Below are positions 15,689 to 23,396 of a stretch of DNA of 28,615 bases, one piece after another. A model generated the notes under the pieces. That model was not told where the DNA came from. It searched no databases and worked only from the letters and a program-made list of their open reading frames with translations. The first letter of the stretch is position 1. Each line of letters begins with the position of its first letter. The stretch is from UBA11475 sp045593005 (GTDB lineage: Bacteria > Bacillota > Clostridia > Christensenellales > Borkfalkiaceae). The stretch lies in assembly GCA_045593005.1 (NCBI GenBank), contig JAZNVV010000051.1, positions 1 to 28,615 of the forward strand, written 5' to 3'. Position numbers and translations under genes: made by a program.

Positions 15689-16411
15689 TTACATTTTACC
15701 AAGTTCGTTACAACGCTTGCAAAGCATTGATGCAATTTCGTCATCAGACTTATCAGACGTAAAAATCTCAGATAATTTAACAGGCTTATCTATTATGTAA
15801 CGACGCTCGTTCTTTTTATAGTATGCAACGTAAATAGGTGCGTCAATTCCTTTTTTAAGGCACGTTTTTGCAAACATTGTAAAGCCTTTATGGAACCCTT
15901 CAAGTTCGTCAAAATAACCCTTTGTTGAATCTTCTGGGAAAATTATTATGTTGTGGCCTTGCTCAATAGCGTCGATACTTTCCTTTAACGTATTCTTAAA
16001 TCTAAAGTCTTGATAGGTTGAAATCAATCTTAACCCTTTATAGAACATATTAGTTAAAGGCGTTGCTAAAAGGCAGAAAAGTCTTGCAAGATGCAAATTC
16101 CAATGATTTTTTTCATGATAATAAACTCTCGTTTGGTATTTATACATTTTAATAAAACCAGAGTTCATTTCATGCGTACCCCAAAATCTTATAGGCAAAT
16201 TTTTGTAAAGTTCCCAAGCAAGTGGCGCGCTTGTGCCAACGTGGTTACTTAAAATAATTGCGCCTTCACTAACAGGTTCGCCTAAATACTCAAAAGTAGA
16301 CTCCTTTATAAATAATCTCATTATCTTTTTAACGAATTTGAACCAGCCTTTACGAACTGTCTTGTCTTTTTGTTTAGCCAAAAGTCTTTCCTCCTTTGTT
16401 ACTTTATACAT
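15689..16411 (-). CDS. PlsC-like 1-acyl-glycerol-phosphate acyltransferase family protein
   Basis: 240 residues. ILSNHVGTSAPLAWE is a degenerate NHxxxxD-like acyltransferase motif I, with no Asp at the usual position, and IIIFPEDSTKGYFDELEGFHKGF corresponds to the FPEGTRS motif III. The protein looks like a divergent lipid acyltransferase. Two starts compete: the ATG at 16411 has no good ribosome binding site, whereas a TTG at 16381 (codon 11) has a perfect AAAGGAGG 8 nt upstream and may be the true start, giving 230 residues. It is a single-gene unit with its own terminator. The altered motif I makes the exact substrate uncertain. Confidence 0.7.
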   Translation of the reverse strand: MYKVTKEERLLAKQKDKTVRKGWFKFVKKIMRLFIKESTFEYLGEPVSEGAIILSNHVGTSAPLAWELYKNLPIRFWGTHEMNSGFIKMYKYQTRVYYHEKNHWNLHLARLFCLLATPLTNMFYKGLRLISTYQDFRFKNTLKESIDAIEQGHNIIIFPEDSTKGYFDELEGFHKGFTMFAKTCLKKGIDAPIYVAYYKKNERRYIIDKPVKLSEIFTSDKSDDEIASMLCKRCNELGKM

Positions 16412-16534
16412 TTTACCACAAAATTATGAATTGAAAATGAACTAAAATATTGCAAGAAAAAAGATTGTAACATTAATTACAATCTTATTTTAATTATATC
16501 ACACATATCGTTTAGGAGCAAGCGTTATATTAAT

Positions 16535-16927
16535 TTAGATATGTACGAACTGATTTGTATGCGAAACGGGAACAATTTTCGTTTGTAAATATTCTTCAAG
16601 TTTAGCAGGATTTTTAATATAATTAGTGTCAACGTCCCACTTACCTACGCAATCAACGATAATATCGCCGTAATTAAAAATTTGCCCGAATAAAGTTTGT
16701 TGTATATCGGTTGAAGTAACCCCCATAAATACCGTGTGCTTTTTTCTCTTATTGATAAGTCCACTGTAAGTGATTATTTTGTCGTCGTAAAATTCAATTC
16801 TAAATTTTTTAACTTCAACGATTTTGTATATCAAAATAAAAATAGGGATAATTAAAATGCACGCAACGATACCCCAAAAAGACAATACTGACATTACGCT
16901 TTTCTTTGCAACATAATTTGGTTTCAT
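16535..16927 (-). CDS. Small membrane protein with bacterial PH-like domain
   Basis: 130 residues. Two hydrophobic segments near residues 14-36 (SFWGIVACILIIPIFILIYKI) form a membrane hairpin or one long helix. A PH-like beta domain follows (FRIEFYDDKIITYSGLINKRKKHTVFMGVTSTDIQQTLFG, in part), as in YdbS/DUF304 proteins. This family is thought to sit on the inner membrane face; no enzymatic role is known. AAGGAG precedes the ATG. A TATAAT box at 16953-16948 lies just after the terminator of the upstream RNA gene, so it probably has its own weak promoter. Confidence 0.7.
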   Translation of the reverse strand: MKPNYVAKKSVMSVLSFWGIVACILIIPIFILIYKIVEVKKFRIEFYDDKIITYSGLINKRKKHTVFMGVTSTDIQQTLFGQIFNYGDIIVDCVGKWDVDTNYIKNPAKLEEYLQTKIVPVSHTNQFVHI

Positions 16928-16965
16928 AAAAATTCTCCTTGTTATTAATTATAATGCTCCTAAAA

Positions 16966-16996
16966 ATAAAAAGTGCGGCTACCGAAGTAACCGCAC
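16966..16996 (-). terminator. UUCG-capped intrinsic terminator of the 6S-like RNA
   Basis: On the minus strand GUGCGGUUAC-UUCG-GUAGCCGCAC gives a 10-bp stem (one U-G wobble) closed by a cUUCGg tetraloop, followed by TTTTTATTTTTA. It lies upstream of the PH-protein gene and is not preceded by any coding sequence. Confidence 0.85.
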
Positions 16997-17172
16997 AAAA
17001 ACGCAAACTCCGATAGTCGCCAAACCAACTGAAAAAAGCAAGAACAAACTACGCCATATTCAGTAAGAATTTGCATTTTTATCAAATTCAATATTAATAT
17101 GACGCAAAAAAGGTATAATTATCCCCGTGAGATAAAAATAGTCCTTGCTGTGATATATTCAGTTGGTTTGGC
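16966..17172 (-). ncRNA. ssrS: Structured small RNA, 6S-RNA-like
   Basis: Promoter- and terminator-bounded RNA of about 207 nt. The predicted first base is 17172. Its first 15 nt (GCCAAACCAACUGAA) pair perfectly with 17033-17019. Next come an asymmetric internal loop, helix GCAAGGAC/GUUCUUGC, and a large one-sided bubble of about 30 nt holding a small hairpin (UUAUCUC-ACG-GGGAUAA). A 10-bp helix (GCGUCAUAUU with GAAUAUGGCGU) and an apical hairpin (GAAUUUG ... CAAAUUC) complete the rod. A long closing stem, a central bubble near nt 35-65 and a terminal stem are the layout of 6S RNA, which binds the SigA RNA polymerase. A tail of 22 nt leads into a UUCG-capped terminator. That it is an RNA gene is well supported; the 6S identity is inferred from shape alone. 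Confidence 0.65.
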
Positions 17173-17178
17173 ATATTT

Positions 17179-17207
17179 AGTATAACTTATTTTTTGCAAA
17201 AACACAA
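17179..17207 (-). promoter_or_regulatory. Promoter of the 6S-like RNA
   Basis: On the minus strand TTGTGT (17207-17202), a 17-bp spacer and TATACT (17184-17179). The next six bases end at 17173, so +1 falls on 17172, the first base of the closing stem. Confidence 0.7.
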
Positions 17208-17232
17208 GGGAATATGCAATTTTAATAAAAAT

Positions 17233-17255
17233 AGCACCTAAAAAGGTGCTTTTTT
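17233..17255. terminator. Bidirectional intrinsic terminator
   Basis: AGCACCT-AAAA-AGGTGCT with T runs on both sides. It lies after the FN3 remnant and upstream of the 6S-like RNA promoter, insulating that RNA gene. Confidence 0.8.
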
Positions 17256-17279
17256 ACTGCATAAATTTTGTTTTATTCA

Positions 17280-17495
17280 TTAAAAAACTATTGAAAATTC
17301 TATCGGCATAGTTGATGCGACGCCGTAAGCGTTCACAGCGTATACCTTTGCAAAATAAGATTTGCCGACTTCAAGCCCGGTAAGACGTATACTTATGCTT
17401 TTTGGCGAAGGCATAAAAATTTGCCCTGATAACGCATAGTAAGTGTTAAAAAGACTATCGTTATGATACAAGTCTATAATCAATATAGGATTATA
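17280..17495 (-). pseudogene. C-terminal remnant of an FN3-domain protein
   Basis: Open frame of about 71 codons ending at 17280. The readable peptide includes NPILIIDLYH and then RLTGLEVGKSYFAKVYAVNA, which matches the last strands of a fibronectin type III domain (L-x-G-L-x-x-G-x-x-Y-x-x-x-V-x-A-V-N). The frame is cut off upstream by a TAA at 17496-17498; it has no ATG (only a TTG at 17483) and no ribosome binding site. An FN3 tail normally ends a large surface or phosphoesterase protein, so this is most likely the stranded 3' end of a deleted gene. It retains its terminator. It lies just past ssrA, a region often rearranged by integration. Confidence 0.6.
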
Positions 17496-17607
17496 TTATA
17501 AAAAATGCTTCGCACAAATTGTTAAAAACAATTTCCTCTCTTATCACAAGTCCCGACACTCTTTTTCACAAAAACAAAAAAACCCGTGTAGGTTTATAAT
17601 TAGGGAC

Positions 17608-17644
17608 TCCCGAAAAGATTTTGTATAACAAAAGATTTTTGGGA
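17608..17644. repeat. Hairpin with symmetric GA/GA internal loop
   Basis: TCCCGAAAA, GA, TTTTGT, loop ATA, ACAAAA, GA, TTTTTGGGA: two helices separated by a GA/GA tandem mismatch. The function is unknown; it may be a secondary terminator beyond ssrA. The rest of 17496-17640 holds no gene that I can support. Confidence 0.4.
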
Positions 17645-17711
17645 AAAAGGAAAAGCCCGCTATCTGTCGTGCAGTTTGTAATATCAAACTGCTGACGTAA
17701 GGCGGTGCTTT
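17642..17711 (-). terminator. Branched terminator of tmRNA
   Basis: On the minus strand AAAGC-A-CCGC pairs with GCGGGCTTT around an inner hairpin (GCAGTTTG, 17671-17678, with 17685-17692), followed by TTTTCCTTTTT. It begins 5 bp past the CCA end of ssrA. Confidence 0.6.
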
Positions 17712-17715
17712 GACG

Positions 17716-18065
17716 TGGTGGAGCAGTCGGGACTTGCACCCGAGTCTTACACAGGTTGACCTGACTTTCTACGTGTGTAGTCTACGTTTTGTCTTACTTG
17801 ACTCATACCCATAGACAGGTCAAAGCCAAGGCAGGTTTTCATAGATACGTTCCCTTGTGAAAACCGACCAAAGAAACGTTCCTATCTAAATTGACACCAT
17901 TTATAAAGCCGATAGGAAACCTTATAAAGGCGTTCGCTTAAATTAAGCAGCGAAAGCTAATTCTTGTTTATTAGCATTTATTGTTTTGCCCACTTTTAAC
18001 GAAGCGCAGGCGACTTCGACACGCTTTTTCAGTTCGCGCAATGCAATCGAATCTGAAACTGCCCC
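17716..18065 (-). ncRNA. ssrA: Transfer-messenger RNA (tmRNA)
   Basis: 350-nt one-piece tmRNA. The 5' end GGGGCAG pairs with CTGCTCC just before the encoded ACCA at the 3' end, and the T arm is TCGGG-TGCAAGT-CCCGA. The internal reading frame starts at GGC (17990-17988) and encodes the tag GKTINANKQELAFAA, ending at TAA (17945-17943); with the alanine carried by the RNA it is AGKTINANKQELAFAA. The tag form resembles the Bacillus and Listeria tags (AGK...ALAA/AFAA). With SmpB it frees stalled ribosomes and marks the peptide for proteolysis. It sits 17 bp after smpB, at the end of the secG-rnr-smpB-ssrA cluster. Confidence 0.97.
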
Positions 18066-18082
18066 ATAAAAGCCTAAATGGC

Positions 18083-18538
18083 TTATTTGTAATTTTTTAT
18101 TTGACGTTCAATAAAACGCTTATTATCTTTATCCATTAAATCTTGCTTTTTGTCATAAGTGTGTTTGCCTTGACAAAGCCCAAGTTCAACTTTAATAAGC
18201 GCACCTTTAAGATAAATCCTTAAAGGAATAAGCGTTAAACCTTTCTTTTCAACCTTTTGACGAACTCTTAAAATCTCAAGTTTATGCATCAAAAGTTTTC
18301 TATCCCGACGGGTGTCGTGTTTTGAAAATCCGTCCGTTTTCTCATAAGTGGAAACGTGCATATTTTTAATAACAAGACTACCGTTTTCGGCATAGATAAA
18401 CGCTTCTTTAAGATTAGCGTTGCCCATTTTTATTGATTTAACTTCGTCACCACTTAGAACGATACCTGCCTCATACTTTTCGAGAATAAAGTAGTCGTGC
18501 CCAGCTTGACGATTTGTAATTAAAACCTTTTCAGCCAT
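18083..18538 (-). CDS. smpB: SsrA-binding protein SmpB
   Basis: 151 residues with the SmpB oligonucleotide-binding barrel (LITNRQAGHDYFILEKYEAG, GDEVKSIK, NLKEAFIYAENG) and the basic tail ending in KKQDLMDKDNKRFIERQIKNYK (in part), which folds into the ribosomal mRNA path. It partners tmRNA, encoded just downstream. There is no Shine-Dalgarno sequence before the ATG at 18538. Instead TTGTAA, 17 bp and TAATAT lie so that 6 nt separate the -10-like box from the ATG, a weaker copy of the leaderless layout seen at copA. It may also be reached by readthrough from rnr, 22 bp upstream. Confidence 0.96.
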   Translation of the reverse strand: MAEKVLITNRQAGHDYFILEKYEAGIVLSGDEVKSIKMGNANLKEAFIYAENGSLVIKNMHVSTYEKTDGFSKHDTRRDRKLLMHKLEILRVRQKVEKKGLTLIPLRIYLKGALIKVELGLCQGKHTYDKKQDLMDKDNKRFIERQIKNYK

Positions 18539-18560
18539 AATAATATATTACAACATTTTT

Positions 18561-20579
18561 TTATTTTTTACAATTCAAATAATCGTCTTTAAGCATAAAT
18601 TCTGCTCTTTTATTGCCCATATCTACGCCAACGACGACAATTTCGACAATTTGCCCTAATTTAAAACTTCTATTCTTGTTAAAAAGAGTATAATTAAGTT
18701 CGTCGTACTTAAAGTCTTTACCCAAAATTGTGTCAACTTTTACGATACCTTCAACAGTTGACGGAAGTTCAACAAATATCCCAAAATTTTGAACGCCACT
18801 AATAACGCCCGTAAACTCTTCACCAACGTGGTCGGACATATACAACATTTTGTAATAGTCGTCTACTGCCCTTTCAGCCGTTTCAGCTCCCCTTTCTTTG
18901 TTGCCCGACTGCGTTGACGCCGACGAAACAAATTGAGCATAACGTTCTTCAATATTTTCCTCACCCTTAAAAAACGCCTTTAATACACGGTGAATTGCAA
19001 GGTCAGGATATCTTCTTATAGGCGAAGTAAAGTGAGAATAGCATTTACTAGCCAAGCCGAAATGCCCTACGTTTTCCGGTGAATATTTTGCTTTTTGCAT
19101 AGACCTTAACATTACCCTATTGACAAGTGGAGCAAGTGGACTTTTCCCTTCTTTAAGTTCGCCCAAAAGCGCTTGAAAATCTTTAGGATACACGTTATCG
19201 GCGTGCCATTTTCTATTTAAGCCCAAACCTTTTAGAAAATCCATAAGCTTAATTATCTTGTCTTCAACAGGTTTTTCGTGAATACGATATATAAACGGAA
19301 GTCCAAGGTAGTAAGCATACTCTGCAACCGTTTCGTTAGCGCAAATCATAAACTCTTCAATAAGTTTATGCGCAAAGTTCCTTTCAAATACGTCGACGGT
19401 TACTTTACCCTTTTTACTTACGGTAATTTTAGCCTCTTTAACGTCCAAATCAATACTGCCACGCTTATCACGCTTTGCAATTAAAATGTTAGCAAGTTCC
19501 CCTGCAGTAATAATCATTTCTTGAATAGATTTATCGACGTCAGTTTCTTCCCCGTCTAAAACCTTTTTAGCCAAAGAATAAGTTAGCCTTGCTTTACTGT
19601 TTATAATCGACGGGAAAATTTCGCTATCAACTACTTCACCTTTACTATTAATACGCATTACGCAAGAAAGCGTCAACCTATCGACGTTAGGCATAAGCGA
19701 ACAAACGTCGTTAGAAAGTCTTTCTGGGAGCATAGGAATAACCATTTCAGGAAAATAAACGCTTGTCCCACGTTCAAAAGCAGACGCATCAAGCAAACTG
19801 CCCTCTTTAACGTATTCGGACACGTCGGCTATATGGACACCCAAAATATAGTCACCGTTTTCTGCTTTTACAACACCGATTGCGTCGTCAAAATCTTTCG
19901 CGTCTTCACCGTCTATAGTAACGACAATTTGAGAGCGCAAATCACGACGGGTAATTAAGTCCTTTTTAGAAACGGGAAGTGCCACCCTTTCAGCCTCGTC
20001 TAAAACTTCCTTTTTAAAATCAAGTTCTATATTGTTAGCAACTGCAACTGATTTAACTTCAGCACGTCTTGAAAACTGTCTGCCTAAAACTTCAACAATT
20101 TCGCCTTCAGGGTTACTGCCTTTAACGTACAACTTAATCTCACAAACGACCTTATCACCTGTTTTAGCCTTTTTCGATAACTTATAAGGAACGTAAACGT
20201 CGGAAAAATACTTTTTATCGTCGGCAATTACAAAACCACCACTCTTACAAGCAGAAAAAGTTCCGACGATAATTTTATTTTTACGCTCTAAAATTTTATA
20301 CACCCTTGCAGTAGTGCGCCTTTCAGTTTCTTCCTTAACCTTGACGATAACGACGTCGCCGTGTTCAGCACCATTTAGGTCGGAGTGAGAAATAAAAAAA
20401 TCTTCACCACCGTCTTCTGGCAATAAAAAAGCAAAGCCCCTTTCGTTGCCTTCAATTACCCCTTTAACTTGCTTTGCATCGTCAAATTTTTTATCTTTTA
20501 CGGTTGGCAAAAGTTTTTCTGCCCGATCTTTGCCTGCAATTTTATTTTTCCTTGACTTAAAACTATTAAACTTTTCCAT
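18561..20579 (-). CDS. rnr: Ribonuclease R
   Basis: 672 residues. Cold-shock domains occupy about residues 38-170 (GVIEGNERGFAFLLPEDGGEDFFI). The RNB catalytic domain has TIDGEDAKDFDDAI with the Mg-binding Asp cluster, and a C-terminal S1 domain (EFTGVISGVQNFGIFVEL) lies near residues 590-660. RNase R is a processive 3'-to-5' exonuclease that digests structured RNA and helps tmRNA-dependent decay of stalled messages. The winged-helix N-terminal segment and long basic C-terminal tail of some RNase R proteins are missing, so this is a compact form. It lies between secG and smpB, the usual Firmicutes order; its ribosome binding site is weak. Confidence 0.95.
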   Translation of the reverse strand: MEKFNSFKSRKNKIAGKDRAEKLLPTVKDKKFDDAKQVKGVIEGNERGFAFLLPEDGGEDFFISHSDLNGAEHGDVVIVKVKEETERRTTARVYKILERKNKIIVGTFSACKSGGFVIADDKKYFSDVYVPYKLSKKAKTGDKVVCEIKLYVKGSNPEGEIVEVLGRQFSRRAEVKSVAVANNIELDFKKEVLDEAERVALPVSKKDLITRRDLRSQIVVTIDGEDAKDFDDAIGVVKAENGDYILGVHIADVSEYVKEGSLLDASAFERGTSVYFPEMVIPMLPERLSNDVCSLMPNVDRLTLSCVMRINSKGEVVDSEIFPSIINSKARLTYSLAKKVLDGEETDVDKSIQEMIITAGELANILIAKRDKRGSIDLDVKEAKITVSKKGKVTVDVFERNFAHKLIEEFMICANETVAEYAYYLGLPFIYRIHEKPVEDKIIKLMDFLKGLGLNRKWHADNVYPKDFQALLGELKEGKSPLAPLVNRVMLRSMQKAKYSPENVGHFGLASKCYSHFTSPIRRYPDLAIHRVLKAFFKGEENIEERYAQFVSSASTQSGNKERGAETAERAVDDYYKMLYMSDHVGEEFTGVISGVQNFGIFVELPSTVEGIVKVDTILGKDFKYDELNYTLFNKNRSFKLGQIVEIVVVGVDMGNKRAEFMLKDDYLNCKK

Positions 20580-20621
20580 TAATCTCTATAATTAAGTATG
20601 AGTAAAAATTACTTATGTATT

Positions 20622-20650
20622 AAAAAAGGACGCCAAAACGCGTCCCTTTT
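20622..20650 (-). terminator. Intrinsic terminator after secG
   Basis: GGACGC-CAAAAC-GCGTCC with a T run on the minus strand, between secG and rnr. It should attenuate readthrough into rnr-smpB-ssrA. Confidence 0.75.
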
Positions 20651-20655
20651 ACTTT

Positions 20656-20964
20656 TTAGCTGTTTGCGATAAATGAAAGAACAACCATAGCGATACAGCA
20701 AAGCGCTAAAATAATAGCAGAAATAACTGTTAAACGCTTAAGTTTGCTTTCAAAAGTCTTGCCCTTGTTCTTTGAAAGGAACGTTTCGGACTGACCGTTA
20801 ATTGCGCCGATACCTGATGAGTTAGACGGTTGAACGATAACAACCGCAATAACGAATAGTGCGCAAAGTAAAATGAAAACGCATAAAATAATTCTTAATA
20901 CTGGGAAGAATCCCCAAAAACCGCCAACGTTTTTTGCAGCGAGTAAAGTTGAAAGAATGTTCAT
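20656..20964 (-). CDS. secG: Preprotein translocase subunit SecG
   Basis: 102 residues with two membrane helices (IILCVFILLCALFVIAVVIV and LTVISAIILALCCIAMVVLS). The SecG signature between them reads QPSNSSGIGAINGQSETFLSK, in part, close to the Firmicutes QxgKxxGlsgaisGgaeqlf pattern. SecG is the small, non-essential subunit of the SecYEG channel. It has an AGGGG ribosome binding site, its own promoter, and the conserved position ahead of rnr. Confidence 0.9.
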   Translation of the reverse strand: MNILSTLLAAKNVGGFWGFFPVLRIILCVFILLCALFVIAVVIVQPSNSSGIGAINGQSETFLSKNKGKTFESKLKRLTVISAIILALCCIAMVVLSFIANS

Positions 20965-21017
20965 ATCTATACCCCTAATTTGTTAATTTCACTAAAATGC
21001 TCATACATTGTAACACA

Positions 21018-21045
21018 ATTATAAACATTTTACAACTATTTTCAA
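21018..21045 (-). promoter_or_regulatory. SigA-type promoter of secG
   Basis: On the minus strand TTGAAA (21045-21040), a 16-bp spacer and TATAAT (21023-21018). A second option, TTGTAA-17-TACAAT, lies slightly downstream. Confidence 0.7.
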
Positions 21046-21050
21046 TAAAA

Positions 21051-22592
21051 TTATTTATTCAATAGCGATTTTCCTGTCATTTCAGCAGGTATTTCAAGCC
21101 CCATACAATCTAAAAGAGTAGGCGCAATATCTGCAAGAACGCCACCCTCCACTAAAGTTGCGCCTTTAAACTTATCGCCAACAAGGATAAATGGAACTTT
21201 GTTAGTCGTGTGCGCTGTGAAAGGTTTGCCGTCGTCTTCTAACAATTTATCAGCATTGCCATGGTCAGCCGTGATAAGCGTTACGCCACCTTTCGAAAGT
21301 ATCTTGTCAACAACTTTGCCAACGCAAGCGTCAACCGTTTCAACAGCCTTAATCGCTGCAGGAATAATACCCGTATGTCCAACCATATCACAGTTTGCAA
21401 AGTTTAGTATAATGACGTCAAACTTGTCGCTATCAATTTCTTCAAGCACCTTTTCGGTTACTTCTAAAGCACTCATTTGAGGTTGTAAATCGTACGTTGC
21501 AACCTTTGGTGATGCGATAAGATCACGCTGTTCGTCCTTGTTAGGCGCTTCCACACCACCGTTAAAGAAGAACGTTACGTGCGCATATTTTTCCGTTTCA
21601 GCAATACGAAGTTGCTTTAAGCCCTTATCTGCAAGATATTGACCAAGCGTATTGTCAAGAGATTGTGGCTTAAACGCAATATCAACGTTTGTAAAACTTG
21701 CGTCGTATCTTGTAAAGCATACGTATACAGGGTCAATAAAGCCAGTCTTTCTTGTAAAGCCGTCGAATTCCTTTTCGCTCATAGCCCTGGTGATTTGCCT
21801 TGCTCTATCTGGACGGAAATTGAAGAAAATTATGCTGTCGCCTTGTTCAATTAAACCGATAGGCTTGCCGTTTTCTACAACGTTTGCAGGGAGCATAAAT
21901 TCGTCAGTAGTGCCGTTTTTATAAGAATTTTCGATATAAAGAGCAGGGTCAACGCAATGTTCGCCGTTGCCGATAGTCATCATATCGTAAGCCTTTTCGA
22001 CACGTTCCCAACGGTTATCTCTATCCATAACGTAATATCTACCACCAACCGACGCAATTTTGCCGTTACCTATTTGGTCAATTTTTGCCTGAACTTCACG
22101 CACAAAACCTGCGCCCGAAGTTGGAGAAACGTCTCTGCCGTCTAAAAAGCAATGAACGTAAACTTCTTTTAAGCCTTTATCTTTTGCCATTTGTAAAAGG
22201 GCAAAAAGGTGTGTAATGTGCGAGTGAACGCCACCATTTGATAAAAGTCCGTAAAGGTGAAGTTTTTTACCGTTGTTAAGAGCAGAATCCATTGCCTTAT
22301 TTAAAGCGTCGTTAGTAAAAAAATCACCGTCGCTAATAGACTTTGTAATTCTAGTAAGTTCTTGATAAACAATTCTGCCTGCGCCCATATTTAAGTGTCC
22401 TACTTCAGAATTGCCCATCTGTCCGTCAGGAAGACCTACGTCCATACCAGATGCGCCTAAAAGGGTTGAAGGATATTCCTTCATAAGTTTTTTGATAACT
22501 GGACTGCCAGAAAGTTCAATAGCGTTGCCGTCGCCAGCAGGAGCAATTGCATAGCCGTCCATAATGAGAATACAATTTGGTCTTTGGTTCAT
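21051..22592 (-). CDS. gpmI: 2,3-bisphosphoglycerate-independent phosphoglycerate mutase
   Basis: 513 residues from the chosen start. Catalytic Ser lies in DGQMGNSEVGHLNMGAGR; other signatures are CFLDGRDVSPTSG, FFNFRPDRARQ, NFANCDMVGHTG and TADHGNADKLL, which hold the two Mn ions. It interconverts 3- and 2-phosphoglycerate in glycolysis. The ATG at 22592 (MNQRPNCILIMDGYAIAP) is preferred to one at 22622, because AAAGGTGAT lies just upstream and the N-terminus then fits the family. The usual DGWG is DGYA here, a small deviation. It has its own promoter; no other glycolytic gene is adjacent. Confidence 0.96.
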   Translation of the reverse strand: MNQRPNCILIMDGYAIAPAGDGNAIELSGSPVIKKLMKEYPSTLLGASGMDVGLPDGQMGNSEVGHLNMGAGRIVYQELTRITKSISDGDFFTNDALNKAMDSALNNGKKLHLYGLLSNGGVHSHITHLFALLQMAKDKGLKEVYVHCFLDGRDVSPTSGAGFVREVQAKIDQIGNGKIASVGGRYYVMDRDNRWERVEKAYDMMTIGNGEHCVDPALYIENSYKNGTTDEFMLPANVVENGKPIGLIEQGDSIIFFNFRPDRARQITRAMSEKEFDGFTRKTGFIDPVYVCFTRYDASFTNVDIAFKPQSLDNTLGQYLADKGLKQLRIAETEKYAHVTFFFNGGVEAPNKDEQRDLIASPKVATYDLQPQMSALEVTEKVLEEIDSDKFDVIILNFANCDMVGHTGIIPAAIKAVETVDACVGKVVDKILSKGGVTLITADHGNADKLLEDDGKPFTAHTTNKVPFILVGDKFKGATLVEGGVLADIAPTLLDCMGLEIPAEMTGKSLLNK

Positions 22593-22624
22593 TTTTATCA
22601 CCTTTAATAAATTTTTCAACAATT

Positions 22625-22653
22625 ATTATATACTATAATAATTAAAACTGCAA
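22625..22653 (-). promoter_or_regulatory. SigA-type promoter of gpmI
   Basis: On the minus strand TTGCAG (22653-22648), a 17-bp spacer and TATAAT (22630-22625). The -10 box overlaps the upstream ATG at 22622 in the way expected if translation starts at 22592. Confidence 0.75.
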
Positions 22654-22673
22654 GTTTTTTCAATAAATACTTT

Positions 22674-23348
22674 TTATTCTATCACAACTACTGCACGGCA
22701 AATAGGCTTACCTATTGAAACGAACTTTTTTTCGTATTCAGTTGCGACGTTGCCTTGTAAAAAATCGCTCTTATATAGGTCAAACGTCACGTCGGTTACT
22801 TTGAGCGCGCACTCATTGTAAGACTGCAAAGAATATTCAAAAAATGGTCTATTATCCGTCTTTTGAATAATTTTTGCACCACTTTTTAATAAACTTTGAT
22901 ACAACCTTAAAAATTTAGGGTTGGTTAAACGACGGTTAGCGTACGTGCCTTTTGGATACGGACAAGAAAAGTTTAAATAAAGTCCGTCGAAAGTGTTTTC
23001 GCTAAATAAAAAGTCAAGTTGTTCAGCCCCACAAATAACAAATTTAACGTTATTTAACCCCATATCTAATGCAAGTTCCATTGCCGAAACCATAACGTTA
23101 TCGTCCTTTTCAACTGCGATATAGTTGTTTTGTGGGTTATTTTTTGCCATTTGACAGATAAAACTACCTTTGCCAGAGCCGATTTCTAAAAACACAGGGT
23201 TTTCGTTATTAAACGCCTTTTTTACGTCAATATCAGGGTAATTTTCCTTTTTAGGTCTACCGTAAATTGAGCGTGGCTCAAAAAATAATAAATATTTTGA
23301 CGTCAGTTCGATACGTTCGTCAAGATGTTTTTTTCTTCTCATTCTCAT
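22674..23348 (-). CDS. trmB: tRNA (guanine46-N7)-methyltransferase, atypical TrmB
   Basis: 224 residues. The SAM-binding motif FLEIGSGKGSFI is at about 53-64, with an acidic AVEKDD and a C-terminal ATEYEKKF, as in TrmB. The family motif usually reading FSDPWPKKRH is FSCPYPKGTY here (residues 127-136): the Asp implicated in catalysis is Cys129, and the Trp is Tyr131. RRLTNPKFL follows normally. TrmB makes m7G46 in the tRNA variable loop. The change may be a lineage variant with altered chemistry, or may mark lower activity. The start has a modest GGTGA site and lies 12 nt after the predicted transcription start. Confidence 0.85.
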   Translation of the reverse strand: MRMRRKKHLDERIELTSKYLLFFEPRSIYGRPKKENYPDIDVKKAFNNENPVFLEIGSGKGSFICQMAKNNPQNNYIAVEKDDNVMVSAMELALDMGLNNVKFVICGAEQLDFLFSENTFDGLYLNFSCPYPKGTYANRRLTNPKFLRLYQSLLKSGAKIIQKTDNRPFFEYSLQSYNECALKVTDVTFDLYKSDFLQGNVATEYEKKFVSIGKPICRAVVVIE

Positions 23349-23366
23349 AATAATTCACCGAAGAAG

Positions 23367-23395
23367 ATTATAACAAATATGCAAAATTTTAGCAA
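23367..23395 (-). promoter_or_regulatory. SigA-type promoter of trmB
   Basis: On the minus strand TTGCTA (23395-23390), a 17-bp spacer and TATAAT (23372-23367), immediately after the upstream gene's terminator. Confidence 0.65.
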
Positions 23396-23396
23396 A

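Noticed and set aside
16927..17172. Riboswitch controlling the PH-protein gene
   Set aside because: The terminator left arm has no complementary anti-terminator upstream, and the PH gene has its own TATAAT after the terminator; an independent RNA fits better. It is not fully excluded.
17547..17736. attL/attR direct repeats of an element integrated at ssrA
   Set aside because: The 11-nt T-arm copy is inverted, not direct, and no integrase or mobility gene is present.
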